Assembly (NCBI RefSeq): GCF_009674485.1
Contig: NZ_WKJJ01000017.1
Span: 1-64,000, forward strand
DNA length: 64,000 bases
Origin: Pseudoduganella rivuli
GTDB taxonomy: Bacteria > Pseudomonadota > Gammaproteobacteria > Burkholderiales > Burkholderiaceae_D
Direction of reading: 5' to 3'
Positions within the stretch are counted from its first letter, which is position 1. Each line of letters opens with the position of its first letter. Below are positions 8,537-16,890 of the stretch, piece after piece. Under the pieces are notes generated by a model. The model did no database searches and was not told the origin of the DNA. It worked only from the letters and a program-made list of their open reading frames with translations. Both the position numbers and the translations under genes were made by a program.

Positions 8537-9270
8537 AGCAAAGCGTTGGCCAGGGATGCGAGCTGGGTGCGGTGGGTCAGGTCGATCTGCAGCGGCGTCA
8601 GCGACACCAGGCCATGGGCCACGGCATAAAAGTCCGTGCCCTCGCCCGCGTCCTTGCAGGCGCCCGGCGGGCCGATCCAGTAAATTTCCCGGCCGCGCGG
8701 ATCGTGCGCGCGGATCACCGGTTCCGACTGGTGGCGCTTGCCCAGGCGGGTGGCGGCCAGCGGCCCCATGTCCTGGTAGGCGCGGTTCGGGATATTCACG
8801 TTCAGCAGGAAGGGCTTCGTCAGCGATTCGACGTGGCGCTCGACGATATCGCGCGCCACGCGGGCCGCGTCATCGACGTGCAGCCAGCCATATTCGCCCT
8901 GCGAAAAGGCAATCGCGGGAATGCCGAACAGATAGCCTTCCGTGGCAGCGGCCACGGTACCGGAGTACAGCGTGTCGTCGCCCATGTTCGGGCCATTGTT
9001 GATGCCGGAGACCACCAGGTCCGGCTTGTCCGGCATCAGCACCGTCAACGCCACGTGCACGCAATCGGTCGGCGTGCCGTTGACAAAATAAAAACCATTG
9101 GCGGCCTGCTGCACGGACAGCGGACGGTCCAGGGTCAGGGAATTCGACGCCCCGGAACGGTTGTTATCCGGGGCCACCACGGTGATGTCTGCGATGGCGG
9201 CCAGCGCGTTTGCCAGGGCGGTAATACCCGGCGCCAGATAGCCATCGTCGTTACTGATAAGGATACGCAT
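8533..9270 (-). CDS. surE: 5'/3'-nucleotidase SurE
   Basis: Stationary-phase survival nucleotidase acting on nucleoside monophosphates and short polyphosphate. The N-terminus carries the divalent-metal site ISNDDGYLAPGI. GTPTDCVH and SGINNGPNMGDD are the other family signatures. The frame runs open to 9309, but the ATG at 9270 begins immediately before the conserved MRILISNDD and gives the family's usual 245 aa. Its stop overlaps the pcm ATG by four bases. It is the first gene of the surE-pcm-nlpD-rpoS unit. Confidence 0.96.
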   Translation of the reverse strand: MRILISNDDGYLAPGITALANALAAIADITVVAPDNNRSGASNSLTLDRPLSVQQAANGFYFVNGTPTDCVHVALTVLMPDKPDLVVSGINNGPNMGDDTLYSGTVAAATEGYLFGIPAIAFSQGEYGWLHVDDAARVARDIVERHVESLTKPFLLNVNIPNRAYQDMGPLAATRLGKRHQSEPVIRAHDPRGREIYWIGPPGACKDAGEGTDFYAVAHGLVSLTPLQIDLTHRTQLASLANALL

Positions 9271-9348
9271 GTGGAGAATTTTACCTGAAGCAACGCCCGC
9301 GAAGCGCATGCCTGCGGCCGCCGCAACAGATAAATTTCCGGCATGTCA

Positions 9349-11124
9349 TTACGACAATTCCGCGCATCCGGCGCCGCTTTCCGGCTCGCCGTGGACCACC
9401 TTGGCGTCGCGCAGCGCGTACACGTTATCCGGGTGGGCCGGGCCCTGCACTTCCGCCGTTCCGTAGCCTGGCACCGGCTGCCGCACGGCTTCCGGCATGG
9501 TGTCGGCGCCGATGCGCGACACCACGTGCGCCAGCGCGTCGGCCGCGCGCAACGTGGCCGCATGCTGTGCGCCGGACAGCCGCGTGCGCGCCGCCAGCAC
9601 CTGTTCCAGCAACAGGCGCGCCGCTTCCATGTCGCCCGCCTGCGATAGCAGCGCAGCCCGCAGCGCCTGGCTGTCCAGCGTGGCGGGATGGCCGGCGCCC
9701 AGGGTGCGCAATTGGACGTCCAGGACATCCTGCAGCCGCGCCAGCGCCGCCGTCACATAGCCCTGGCCCGCCAGCGCCTGAGCCTGCATCGCGCCCAGCG
9801 CCAGGACTTCCTGATGTTGCGGCCCCAGGGCGGCGCCAAGCGTGTCGGACGCCTGGCGCAGCAGCAAACGTGCTTCGTCGAACTGGCGGCGGTGCAGCAA
9901 CAGCGCCGCCAGTTGCGCGCGCGCCGCCGCCGTGTCCGGGTGCGCTTCGCCCGCGCCGGCCGCGTACAGCGCGGCACTTTCGCGGAACGCCAGCGCCGCG
10001 CGCGCGTCGCGCCCGCCGTCGCGGTACGCTTCGCCAAGCCGGAACAGGTCGCGCGCCAGCTGGACCTGGCGCGCGGCGCTGCCATCGAGCGCGGCGCGCG
10101 CTTGCGTCACCTGCTCCAGCAACGGCAATTCGCGCAGCGCGCACCAGGGCGGGTGGCCCGGTTCCATCCAGGCCAGCAAGGCTTCATAGGCGCGCACGGG
10201 CGCACACCGGTCGTCATGGTCGCCACGGTCACCTGCCGCGCCGGCCGGTTCGCGCACGTGCGGCACCAGTACTTCATTGAAATAGCTGTCCAGCGACAGG
10301 CTTGGTGCGCCGTACGCGTCGGCCAGCACGCGCTCGAACAACGGCTGGTAACCAGGCAGGCCGGCGGCCGGATCGCCGCGCCGCACCCGCGCGCGCTGCC
10401 CGGTGTCGTCGGCGGCCATGCGGGCCGGCACGGGATAAATCATCAGCGCGCGGGGTTCGCCGTCCTGGCTGACGCGGAACGTGGTAACCCGCTGCACCAG
10501 CGATTCCAGCCCGTCCAGCCCGGGCCGGTTGGCGTCGAACAGCAACACCAGCCGCTGCGGCAGCAATGCCGTGCACACGCCGGCGCCGGCGCTGCGGCCA
10601 TGCGGCGCATCGACCAGCACATGGCCGAAATGGCGCGCCAGCATGGCGCCAAAACAGCGGAACAACGCGGGACAGGCGTGGAACAGCGCTTCCCAGTCCA
10701 GCCCCGCCAGGCGTTGCGCATGGCCGTCATCGAGACGGCCCGCGCGCATCAGGAACAGCGGGCGGCGCTGGTCCACGCGCACCACATGGTGCTGCCAGTC
10801 GATGGCCGCCAGCACGGCTTGCGCCAGCGCTTCGCCGCCGTCATCGTCGCCGCCGTCAGCCCGGCCCCGGCGCAGCAACTGGTCGCGGTAGGCGGCGAAT
10901 AATTCCACCACGCCGGGCGCATCCGGCCCCGCCGGAAAAGCTTCGTGCAGGCCGGGTGCGTCCAGGTCCCAGTCCACCATCAGCACCGGCGTCCCGGCCG
11001 GACCGCGGTCCGCCAGCAACGCCCCGACATGGGCCAGCGCCATGGTGCAGCCCGCGCCGCCCCGGTACGAATAAAAGGTCGTGACGGCGCCGGAGTCGGT
11101 ACCGGCCAGCTGTGGATGATCCAT
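9349..11124 (-). CDS. KGGxG-variant MinD/ParA-like ATPase fused to TPR repeats, partner of the TIR protein
   Basis: A 591-aa protein with two parts. Residues about 15-330 resemble a SIMIBI (MinD/ParA) ATPase: a deviant P-loop YRGGAGCTMAL at 20-30 and the second motif DWDLDAPGL at 51-59. The P-loop lysine found in true ParA/MinD proteins (GKGGxGKT) is Cys here and the signature Lys is Arg. This resembles the 'KGGVGR-motif variant' ATPases seen beside TIR-like genes. Residues about 350-560 are kinesin-light-chain-type TPR repeats (for example AGDMEAARLLLEQVLAARTR). Two ATGs abut (11127 and 11124); AAGGAG at 11131-11136 is best spaced for 11124. The gene starts 14 bases after the TIR gene and must be co-transcribed with it. 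Defence or programmed signalling is an inference. Confidence 0.75.
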   Translation of the reverse strand: MDHPQLAGTDSGAVTTFYSYRGGAGCTMALAHVGALLADRGPAGTPVLMVDWDLDAPGLHEAFPAGPDAPGVVELFAAYRDQLLRRGRADGGDDDGGEALAQAVLAAIDWQHHVVRVDQRRPLFLMRAGRLDDGHAQRLAGLDWEALFHACPALFRCFGAMLARHFGHVLVDAPHGRSAGAGVCTALLPQRLVLLFDANRPGLDGLESLVQRVTTFRVSQDGEPRALMIYPVPARMAADDTGQRARVRRGDPAAGLPGYQPLFERVLADAYGAPSLSLDSYFNEVLVPHVREPAGAAGDRGDHDDRCAPVRAYEALLAWMEPGHPPWCALRELPLLEQVTQARAALDGSAARQVQLARDLFRLGEAYRDGGRDARAALAFRESAALYAAGAGEAHPDTAAARAQLAALLLHRRQFDEARLLLRQASDTLGAALGPQHQEVLALGAMQAQALAGQGYVTAALARLQDVLDVQLRTLGAGHPATLDSQALRAALLSQAGDMEAARLLLEQVLAARTRLSGAQHAATLRAADALAHVVSRIGADTMPEAVRQPVPGYGTAEVQGPAHPDNVYALRDAKVVHGEPESGAGCAELS

Positions 11125-11137
11125 CATATTCTCCTTT

Positions 11138-11743
11138 TCAGCGCGGGAAATGCGGCGGCGGCGACGCGCGCCACGCGTCTGGAATGGGCGGCAACTGGAA
11201 CGCGCTGCAATCGTGTTCCGGCGGAATGCAGCGCTTCAGGTAGTGGTAATGGGCCGCGATGCGCTCGACGATTTTCTCGATGTCGGGCAGGTAGTCCGGA
11301 TTGGTTTTCAAATCGCCCGTCGCCAGCGTATAGCGTGAAAAATCCACGTACATGCCCGGTTCCGTGATTTGCGGCGGCAGGCTGACGGGGTGGCGCGTCA
11401 TGATGACGGGAATGATCAAATGGCTGGGCAGTGGATACCACGCGCGCCGCTCCGCCTCGATCAGTTGCATGGCGGCGAATTCGCGCCGCGTGTAGGGATG
11501 GGCTTCGTACTTCGGCGTATAAATGACGATCATGCAGACGCTTTCGCACATCGCCGTGGCAATGCGCCGGTCCAGGTCATCGCCGCCGCCCAGCTGCTCG
11601 GTGTCGACGAACAGCTCGCGTTCCGTGTCGAAATGCGGTTCGAGGTAACATTTCAGCGCATCGGCAAGGTCGTTCTTGAACTTGCTCATATAGGCGTGCT
11701 GCCCGTGCGCATAACTGAAGAAACAGCCATATCGGATGCCCAT
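11138..11743 (-). CDS. TIR-domain protein
   Basis: A 201-aa protein whose first 130 residues look like a Toll/interleukin-1 receptor domain: box 1 CFFSYAHG (7-14), a BB-loop-like FVDTEQLGGGDDLDRRIATAM (45-65), strand IVIYTPKY and the helix YTRREFAAMQ, in which Glu88 sits where TIR NADases carry their catalytic Glu. About 70 residues without recognised motifs follow. The frame runs open to 11776, but the ATG at 11743 has a near-perfect GGAGG seven bases upstream. It is first in a two-gene operon with the ATPase-TPR gene. Bacterial TIR proteins are often NAD-consuming defence effectors; whether this one is active is unknown. Confidence 0.8.
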   Translation of the reverse strand: MGIRYGCFFSYAHGQHAYMSKFKNDLADALKCYLEPHFDTERELFVDTEQLGGGDDLDRRIATAMCESVCMIVIYTPKYEAHPYTRREFAAMQLIEAERRAWYPLPSHLIIPVIMTRHPVSLPPQITEPGMYVDFSRYTLATGDLKTNPDYLPDIEKIVERIAAHYHYLKRCIPPEHDCSAFQLPPIPDAWRASPPPHFPR

Positions 11744-11909
11744 GGCAACCTCCATCAGGCCGGCCGCGCATCTCACACTCTTGCCGGCTCATGTCTACAC
11801 TGTATGCGGCCGCCTCCCCCTGCGTTTGCGGTAACGCAAACCATGGACAAACCCGCGCATCAGGCGCAAAATGAAACGGTCGTACTATTTTTATTTCAAA
11901 TGGAGACTT

Positions 11910-12890
11910 ATGAAAGCCATCGTATGCAAGGCGTGGGGCTTGCCCGACACCCTCACCGTTGAAGAGTTACCGGATCTGCAGCCCGCCCCCGGCCACGTGG
12001 TGCTGGATGTGCAGGCGGCCGGCGTCAACTTCCCGGATGTGCTGATCATCCAGGGCAAATACCAGTACAAGCCGGAATTGCCTTTCACGCCCGGCAATGA
12101 AGTGGCGGGCACCGTGCGCGCTGTCGGCGATGGCGTGGCCGGCTTCAAGCCGGGCGACAAGGTGATCGCGTTTTCCGCGCACGGCGGCTTTGCCCAGCAA
12201 TTGTCCGCGCCCGCCCATGCATTGATGCCGATGCCTCCGGGCATGGATTTCGACACGGCGGCGTCCATCACGCTGACCTATGGCACGTCGCACCACGCGG
12301 TGGTGGACCGGGCCGCGCTGAAAGCCGGTGAAACCATGCTGGTCCTGGGCGCGGCGGGCGGCGTCGGACTGGCGGCGGTGGAAATCGGCAAGGCGCTGGG
12401 CGCGCGGGTGATAGCCGCCGCGTCGTCCGATGAAAAGCTGGCCATCTGCAAGGACCATGGCGCCGATGTGCTGATCAATTACAGCAAGGAAGACTTGCGC
12501 GAAGCGGTGAAAGCCGCCACCGGCGGCAAGGGACCGGACGTGGTGTACGATCCGGTGGGCGGCGATTTCGCGGAAGCGGCGTTCCGCTCGATCGCGTGGC
12601 GGGGCCGCTACCTGGTGGTGGGCTTTGCCAACGGCGAAATCCCGAAACTGCCGCTGAACCTGGCGCTGTTGAAAGGTGCGTCGCTGGTGGGCGTGTTCTG
12701 GGGCGAATTCGCCAAGCGCGAACCGAAAGCCAACCTGGCGGGCATGATGCAATTGCTGGACTGGATGAAGCAGGGCAAGATCCGCCCGCACATCTCGGCC
12801 CGCTATGCGCTGGCCGACACGCCACAGGCGCTGAACGACATGGCTGCGCGCAAGGTCACGGGCAAGGTCGTGATCCAACCGCAACGCTAA
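11910..12890 (+). CDS. NADPH:quinone oxidoreductase family protein (zinc-free MDR superfamily)
   Basis: A 326-aa member of the medium-chain dehydrogenase/reductase superfamily, closest to quinone oxidoreductases (Qor/zeta-crystallin type). It has the GroES-like N-terminal domain with AAGVNFPDVLIIQGKYQ and PFTPGNEVAGTV, and the nucleotide-binding motif VLGAAGGVGLAAVEIGKALGA. The zinc-binding cysteines of alcohol dehydrogenases are absent. The ATG at 11910 follows GGAGACTT and begins with the typical MKAIVC; the frame also runs open from 11871. It is monocistronic and convergent with the DUF6683 gene. The physiological substrate is unknown. Confidence 0.9.
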   Translation: MKAIVCKAWGLPDTLTVEELPDLQPAPGHVVLDVQAAGVNFPDVLIIQGKYQYKPELPFTPGNEVAGTVRAVGDGVAGFKPGDKVIAFSAHGGFAQQLSAPAHALMPMPPGMDFDTAASITLTYGTSHHAVVDRAALKAGETMLVLGAAGGVGLAAVEIGKALGARVIAAASSDEKLAICKDHGADVLINYSKEDLREAVKAATGGKGPDVVYDPVGGDFAEAAFRSIAWRGRYLVVGFANGEIPKLPLNLALLKGASLVGVFWGEFAKREPKANLAGMMQLLDWMKQGKIRPHISARYALADTPQALNDMAARKVTGKVVIQPQR

Positions 12891-12900
12891 CATCCGCTCT

Positions 12901-12925
12901 TCCCCCGGCGCCAGGCGCCGGGGGA
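12901..12925. terminator. GC-rich hairpin between convergent genes
   Basis: TCCCCCGGCGCC and GGCGCCGGGGGA form a 12-bp perfect stem with a single-base spacer, between the quinone oxidoreductase stop (12890) and the end of the convergent DUF6683 gene (12932). The T-run is missing, so it may block read-through by structure alone. Confidence 0.55.
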
Positions 12926-12931
12926 GCCACG

Positions 12932-13606
12932 TCAGTGAATGCCGCTGTCGTCGATCCGCAAGCCGGCGGGGTCGGAACGCATCACCAGCTTCAGGTTTTC
13001 AATCGCGGCATTGCGCATGTTTTCATAGACGGCGGCGGGTTGCGGTTGCTGCTGGTGGGATTTATAGGCCAGCGCCATGAACGCGCCCACCATGGCGCTT
13101 TGCTCGAACACGTCGCGTACCTTGTCCTGGTCCCGGCTGTCGCCCAGTTCGCGCAACGCGGGTTGCGCGCGGAATTGCCGCGCCACGGCGGCAAATGCTT
13201 CATCGGACACTTCGGTATTGTTCAGCACCATGTAATTGCCGACGACGAAGGCCGCCATGCCGCCCGCCAGGTCGCGCGGCGTCCAGCCCATTTTCTTTTC
13301 GACTTTCAGGTAAATATCCATGCTTTGCACATAGATTTTTTCCATTTCCGCGCGCTTGTCCGGCGGGAAGTGCAGTGATAACTTGCGGGCATTGGTCTGC
13401 ACCGCAGGTTTGGCTTTGGCCAGCCCGGCCGGCGGCGCTTTTTTCGCTTCGGCGTAAGATGGCACCGGCACGCGCAAGTCCGGCGCCGGCCACACCACCA
13501 CATTGTCGTAACTCATGCCGAAGCCGCAGCACTGGCTATGGCTCAGCGGCGACACACCGGCCAGCAGCGCGGCCAGCGTCACCGCGCGGAACAGACGAAC
13601 GCTCAT
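12932..13606 (-). CDS. secreted DUF6683-like protein
   Basis: A 224-aa protein with an N-terminal signal peptide (SVRLFRAVTLAALLAGVSPLS, then SHSQC). The mature part is mostly helical, with PDKRAEMEKIYVQSMDIY, an amphipathic segment LAGGMAAFVVGNYMVLNN, and a conserved-looking MVGAFMALAY near the end. It resembles the DUF6683 family, for which no function is established. The frame extends to 13648, but the ATG at 13606 follows GGGAGG at good spacing and opens the signal peptide. It is a monocistronic gene between convergent qor and the end of dinG. Confidence 0.7.
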   Translation of the reverse strand: MSVRLFRAVTLAALLAGVSPLSHSQCCGFGMSYDNVVVWPAPDLRVPVPSYAEAKKAPPAGLAKAKPAVQTNARKLSLHFPPDKRAEMEKIYVQSMDIYLKVEKKMGWTPRDLAGGMAAFVVGNYMVLNNTEVSDEAFAAVARQFRAQPALRELGDSRDQDKVRDVFEQSAMVGAFMALAYKSHQQQPQPAAVYENMRNAAIENLKLVMRSDPAGLRIDDSGIH

Positions 13607-13686
13607 CACGGCCTCCCATTGTTTTCGAGGAGGATCAGTGAAGCACAAAACCCGCGCACGATACAGCAGTTGGCGCCGCGTGCAAG

Positions 13687-15711
13687 TTACTCCGGCTTGT
13701 TGGTGAAGAAATCGATGACGACGTCCCGATCACGCGTACGCTTGAATGCAGGCAAACTTTGCCAGATGCGGCGGCCATACGGCTTGGAAATCACGCGGGG
13801 ATCGCACAGCATCAGCACGCCACGGTCGCCCTCGTCGCGGATCAGACGGCCCGCGCCCTGCTTCAGGTTGATGATGGCTTCCGGCAAGGTGTGGTGCATG
13901 AAGCCATTCAGCCCCTGCTTTTCCATCACTTCGATGCGGGCCGCCAGCACCGGATCGTCGGGCGGCGCGAACGGCAATTTATCGATAATCACCAGCGACA
14001 GCGCTTCGCCCCGCACGTCGACGCCTTCCCAGAAACTCTGGCTGCCGATCAGCACGCCGTTACCGGCCTTGCGGAACTGGTCCAGCAATTCCGTGCGGCC
14101 CCGGTCGCCCTGCACGAACAGGGGGAACGGCAAGCCGCGCTTTTCAAATTCATCGCGCAAGCGCTCGGCCGCCCGCTTCACGGCGCGCAGCGTGGTGCAC
14201 AGCAGGAACGTGCGGCCGCCCGCCGCTTCGATCACCGGCAGCGCCATGTCCAGCACGGCGTCCGTGTAGCCCATTGAATTGGGGTCGGGCAAGCCGGTCG
14301 GCACGTACAAAATGCCTTGCTGCTCATAGTTGAACGGGCTCGGCCACGTGCGCGACGGCTCGCCCTGCAAGCCCATTTGCTCGGCAAAGTGGTCGAAATT
14401 GTTTTTCACGGCCAGGGTCGCCGACGTGAATATCCAGCTGCGCGGCACGCCTTCGCGCTGGCCATTGAAGATCGGTGCGATCGACAGCGGCGTCTTATGC
14501 AATTGCAGCGAGCTGGTGTAGGCTTCCACCCAGTACACGGCTTCCTCGCCCGCCTTGACCTTGGCTTTCGGATCGAACTTCCAGGCGGCCAGCCGTTCGG
14601 CCAGTTCAAAGCCCCGCACGCGGCACTGTTCCAGGGTTTCCGCCCGCTCGGCCGTGCTTTCCAGCACGTCGTTCATACTGCCCAGCGCATCCTTCAGCGT
14701 ATCGAGCGCGGGGAAGAAATCACTGGACGGGGCAATCTGGGGCAGCGACAGCCGCACGATGTCCTGCGGGAAGGTCAGCCGCAAATCGCGCGCGGCTTTT
14801 TCCACCGGCGTCACGGTTTTCGCCCAGTCGGCGCCGTCGCGCGCATGGGCCAGGCCCTCGGCCAGCACGTCGCGGCACAGCTCCAGCACTTGCGACGTGG
14901 AGAACGTATCGCCAAAGAACAGCGTGGCGGTATCCGGCAACTGGTGCGCCTCGTCGAAGATGATGGTGTTGGCCGACGGCAGCAATTCCGCCACGCCCGT
15001 ATCCTTCAGCGCCACGTCGGCAAAGAACAGGTGGTGGTTGACCACCACGACATCGGCCTGCTGCGCTTCCTTCCTTGCCTTCATGACGAAGCAATCCTGG
15101 TAATACTGGCACTCCGCGCCCATGCAGTTTTCCCGCGTGGACGTCACCAGGTTCCAGATCAGCGCATTTTCCGGCACTTTCGCCAGTTCCGCCTTGTCGC
15201 CGGAATTGGTCATTTTCAGGAAACGGGAAATCTCGCGCAAATAGCCGACGTCCTCGCGCGACGTCATGCGGCCGTTCTGCAGCGTACGCTCGAGGTGGTA
15301 ATGGCACACATAGTTGCCCCGCCCCTTCAGCAGCGCCACCGAGACGGGCGCCTGCAGCGCGGCCCGCACCGTCGGAATGTCCCTCAGGAACAACTGGTCC
15401 TGCAAGTTCTTGGTCCCCGTCGACACGATGGTCTTGCCGCCCCACAGCAGGGCCGGCACCAGGTAGGCAAAGGTTTTACCCGTGCCGGTGCCAGCTTCCG
15501 CCAGCAAGGTGCTTTGCGTGGCAATGGCGCCGGCCACGGCTTTCGCCATTTCCGTTTGCGACTGGCGTGGGCGAAAACCGCCCACCGCCGGGCTCAGCGG
15601 ACCGCCCGGACCGAACAGCCGTTCGATTTCCGCGTCATGGATACCTGGTGGGGGAAGCAGGTCACCGCCGTCAGCTTGCGGGACGGCGGGCGTGTGGTCT
15701 GGGTCGGTCAA
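13687..15711 (-). CDS. dinG: ATP-dependent DNA helicase, DinG/YoaA family
   Basis: Superfamily 2 (XPD-like) iron-sulfur helicase of 674 aa. It shows the Walker A motif AGTGTGKT (about residues 73-80), FeS-cluster cysteines in YVCHYH, NCMGAEC and YQDC, the DEAH box IIFDEAHQLPD, and C-terminal motifs SFWEGVDVRG and QGAGRLIRDEGDRG. It probably unwinds D-loops, R-loops or damaged-fork structures. The only in-frame start near the family N-terminus is TTG at 15711: a TGA lies three codons upstream, there is no clear Shine-Dalgarno, and the first internal ATG is at residue 55. The start is therefore unusual or slightly misplaced. Confidence 0.92.
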   Translation of the reverse strand: MTDPDHTPAVPQADGGDLLPPPGIHDAEIERLFGPGGPLSPAVGGFRPRQSQTEMAKAVAGAIATQSTLLAEAGTGTGKTFAYLVPALLWGGKTIVSTGTKNLQDQLFLRDIPTVRAALQAPVSVALLKGRGNYVCHYHLERTLQNGRMTSREDVGYLREISRFLKMTNSGDKAELAKVPENALIWNLVTSTRENCMGAECQYYQDCFVMKARKEAQQADVVVVNHHLFFADVALKDTGVAELLPSANTIIFDEAHQLPDTATLFFGDTFSTSQVLELCRDVLAEGLAHARDGADWAKTVTPVEKAARDLRLTFPQDIVRLSLPQIAPSSDFFPALDTLKDALGSMNDVLESTAERAETLEQCRVRGFELAERLAAWKFDPKAKVKAGEEAVYWVEAYTSSLQLHKTPLSIAPIFNGQREGVPRSWIFTSATLAVKNNFDHFAEQMGLQGEPSRTWPSPFNYEQQGILYVPTGLPDPNSMGYTDAVLDMALPVIEAAGGRTFLLCTTLRAVKRAAERLRDEFEKRGLPFPLFVQGDRGRTELLDQFRKAGNGVLIGSQSFWEGVDVRGEALSLVIIDKLPFAPPDDPVLAARIEVMEKQGLNGFMHHTLPEAIINLKQGAGRLIRDEGDRGVLMLCDPRVISKPYGRRIWQSLPAFKRTRDRDVVIDFFTNKPE

Positions 15712-15749
15712 AATGCGTCAGGAAAAATGCGGGGAAGCGCCGCGGGGTT

Positions 15750-15950
15750 TCAGGCAGGCACGTCCGGAACGAGCTGCATTTTCAGCAGGGTGATATAGTC
15801 TTTCAGTTGCAATTTTCGTTTCTTTAAGCGACGTAATTGTAACTGGTCGTGATGGCCGTCACGGGTCAGCATTTCGATGACGGCGTCCAGGTCGCGGTGT
15901 TCCACATCGAGTTCGACGATGCGGCGCTTGATTTCTTCTACATCAGTCAT
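15750..15950 (-). CDS. YdcH-family (DUF465) small coiled-coil protein
   Basis: A 66-aa protein made of two helices, with the DUF465 pattern RIVELDVEHRDLDAVI and LRRLKKRKLQLKDYI. Members of this family are small cytosolic helical-hairpin proteins without a settled function. It lies 38 bases upstream of dinG on the same strand and may be co-transcribed with it. The ATG at 15950 is the only sensible start. Confidence 0.85.
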   Translation of the reverse strand: MTDVEEIKRRIVELDVEHRDLDAVIEMLTRDGHHDQLQLRRLKKRKLQLKDYITLLKMQLVPDVPA

Positions 15951-16088
15951 TGGATCCCGGGGAAGTTGTGAATTTTGCCAACAGTTTCACTACGGTAACA
16001 ACTGCACGCTTGCAACTAAAGTGCTTACCGGTGCATAGTTTAACTCAGCGCATCGACTCAAGCCAGTATCTCTCAGGCCATCCCACCT

Positions 16089-16889
16089 ATGAGCGTCTAT
16101 AAAATCGAAGCCGGCACTGCCCAGCATATCGGCAGCCGGTCCCTGCAAACCGACCGCGCCGCGCTGTATACGGCGGCCCGCTCGCCGGGCTATGTGATGG
16201 CGGTCGTCAGCGACGGCCTGGGTTCGGCCGCTGCCGCCGAGCAGGTTTTACATACGAGCAAGCAGTTGCTGGACGAATACCGTGCCGGGGAAACCGCCAA
16301 CCTGCCGCGCCTGAAGGATTTGCTGCGCACGGTGGCGCAGGAAGCGCACGACATCATCGTGATGAGCCCCGCCTCGGGCGCCGAACCGCAGGCGACCATG
16401 CTGGTGCTGATCCTGACACCGCAGGGCCAGGCCGTGTGGGCCCACGTGGGCGATACGCGGCTGTACCGCTTCAGCGGCGACCAGTGCAGCGGACGCACCA
16501 ATGACCACGACTATGTGCAATACCTGGTCGAGCACGACAAATTACCGCTGGAAGCGGCAAAAAAACACCGCAGCACGCGCATGCTGGTCAATGTGCTGGG
16601 CAACCGGCAAAAAACGCCGTTCGTCACCACCGGCGAACAAACGGGGCTGAAGGCTGGCGATTCGTTCCTGCTGGCGTCGGACGGCTTGTGGCAATACTTC
16701 ACGGACGCCGAACTGGGCGCCGTGCTCAGCCGCGCCACGCCCCGCCAGGCATCCGAAAAGCTCATCAATAAAGCCATCGAACGGGCCAAGGGCAAGGGCG
16801 ACAACTGCACCATGGCCATCATCAAGCTGGTGGCGCCGCCGACGGAAGCGCCGGCATACACGGTGCAGCGGATGGGAAAAGCGGTTTAA
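16089..16889 (+). CDS. PP2C-family serine/threonine phosphatase
   Basis: A 266-aa protein phosphatase 2C domain with the metal-binding motifs in order: an N-terminal HIGSRSLQTDRAAL (the usual NED is QTD here), VSDGLGS, WAHVGDTRLYRF, LLASDGLWQYF and GDNCTMAIIKL. Such proteins dephosphorylate Ser/Thr residues set by Hanks-type kinases. An LRR kinase lies about 11 kb away at 27670 but nothing links the two directly. The gene is divergent from the DUF465/dinG unit and convergent, two bases apart, with the gene that ends at 16891. Confidence 0.88.
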   Translation: MSVYKIEAGTAQHIGSRSLQTDRAALYTAARSPGYVMAVVSDGLGSAAAAEQVLHTSKQLLDEYRAGETANLPRLKDLLRTVAQEAHDIIVMSPASGAEPQATMLVLILTPQGQAVWAHVGDTRLYRFSGDQCSGRTNDHDYVQYLVEHDKLPLEAAKKHRSTRMLVNVLGNRQKTPFVTTGEQTGLKAGDSFLLASDGLWQYFTDAELGAVLSRATPRQASEKLINKAIERAKGKGDNCTMAIIKLVAPPTEAPAYTVQRMGKAV

Positions 16890-16890
16890 T

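Noticed and set aside
9271..11910. Genomic-island borders around the TIR/ATPase cassette.
   Set aside because: No integrase, direct repeat or tRNA is present, and base composition looks like the surroundings, so island status is not claimed.
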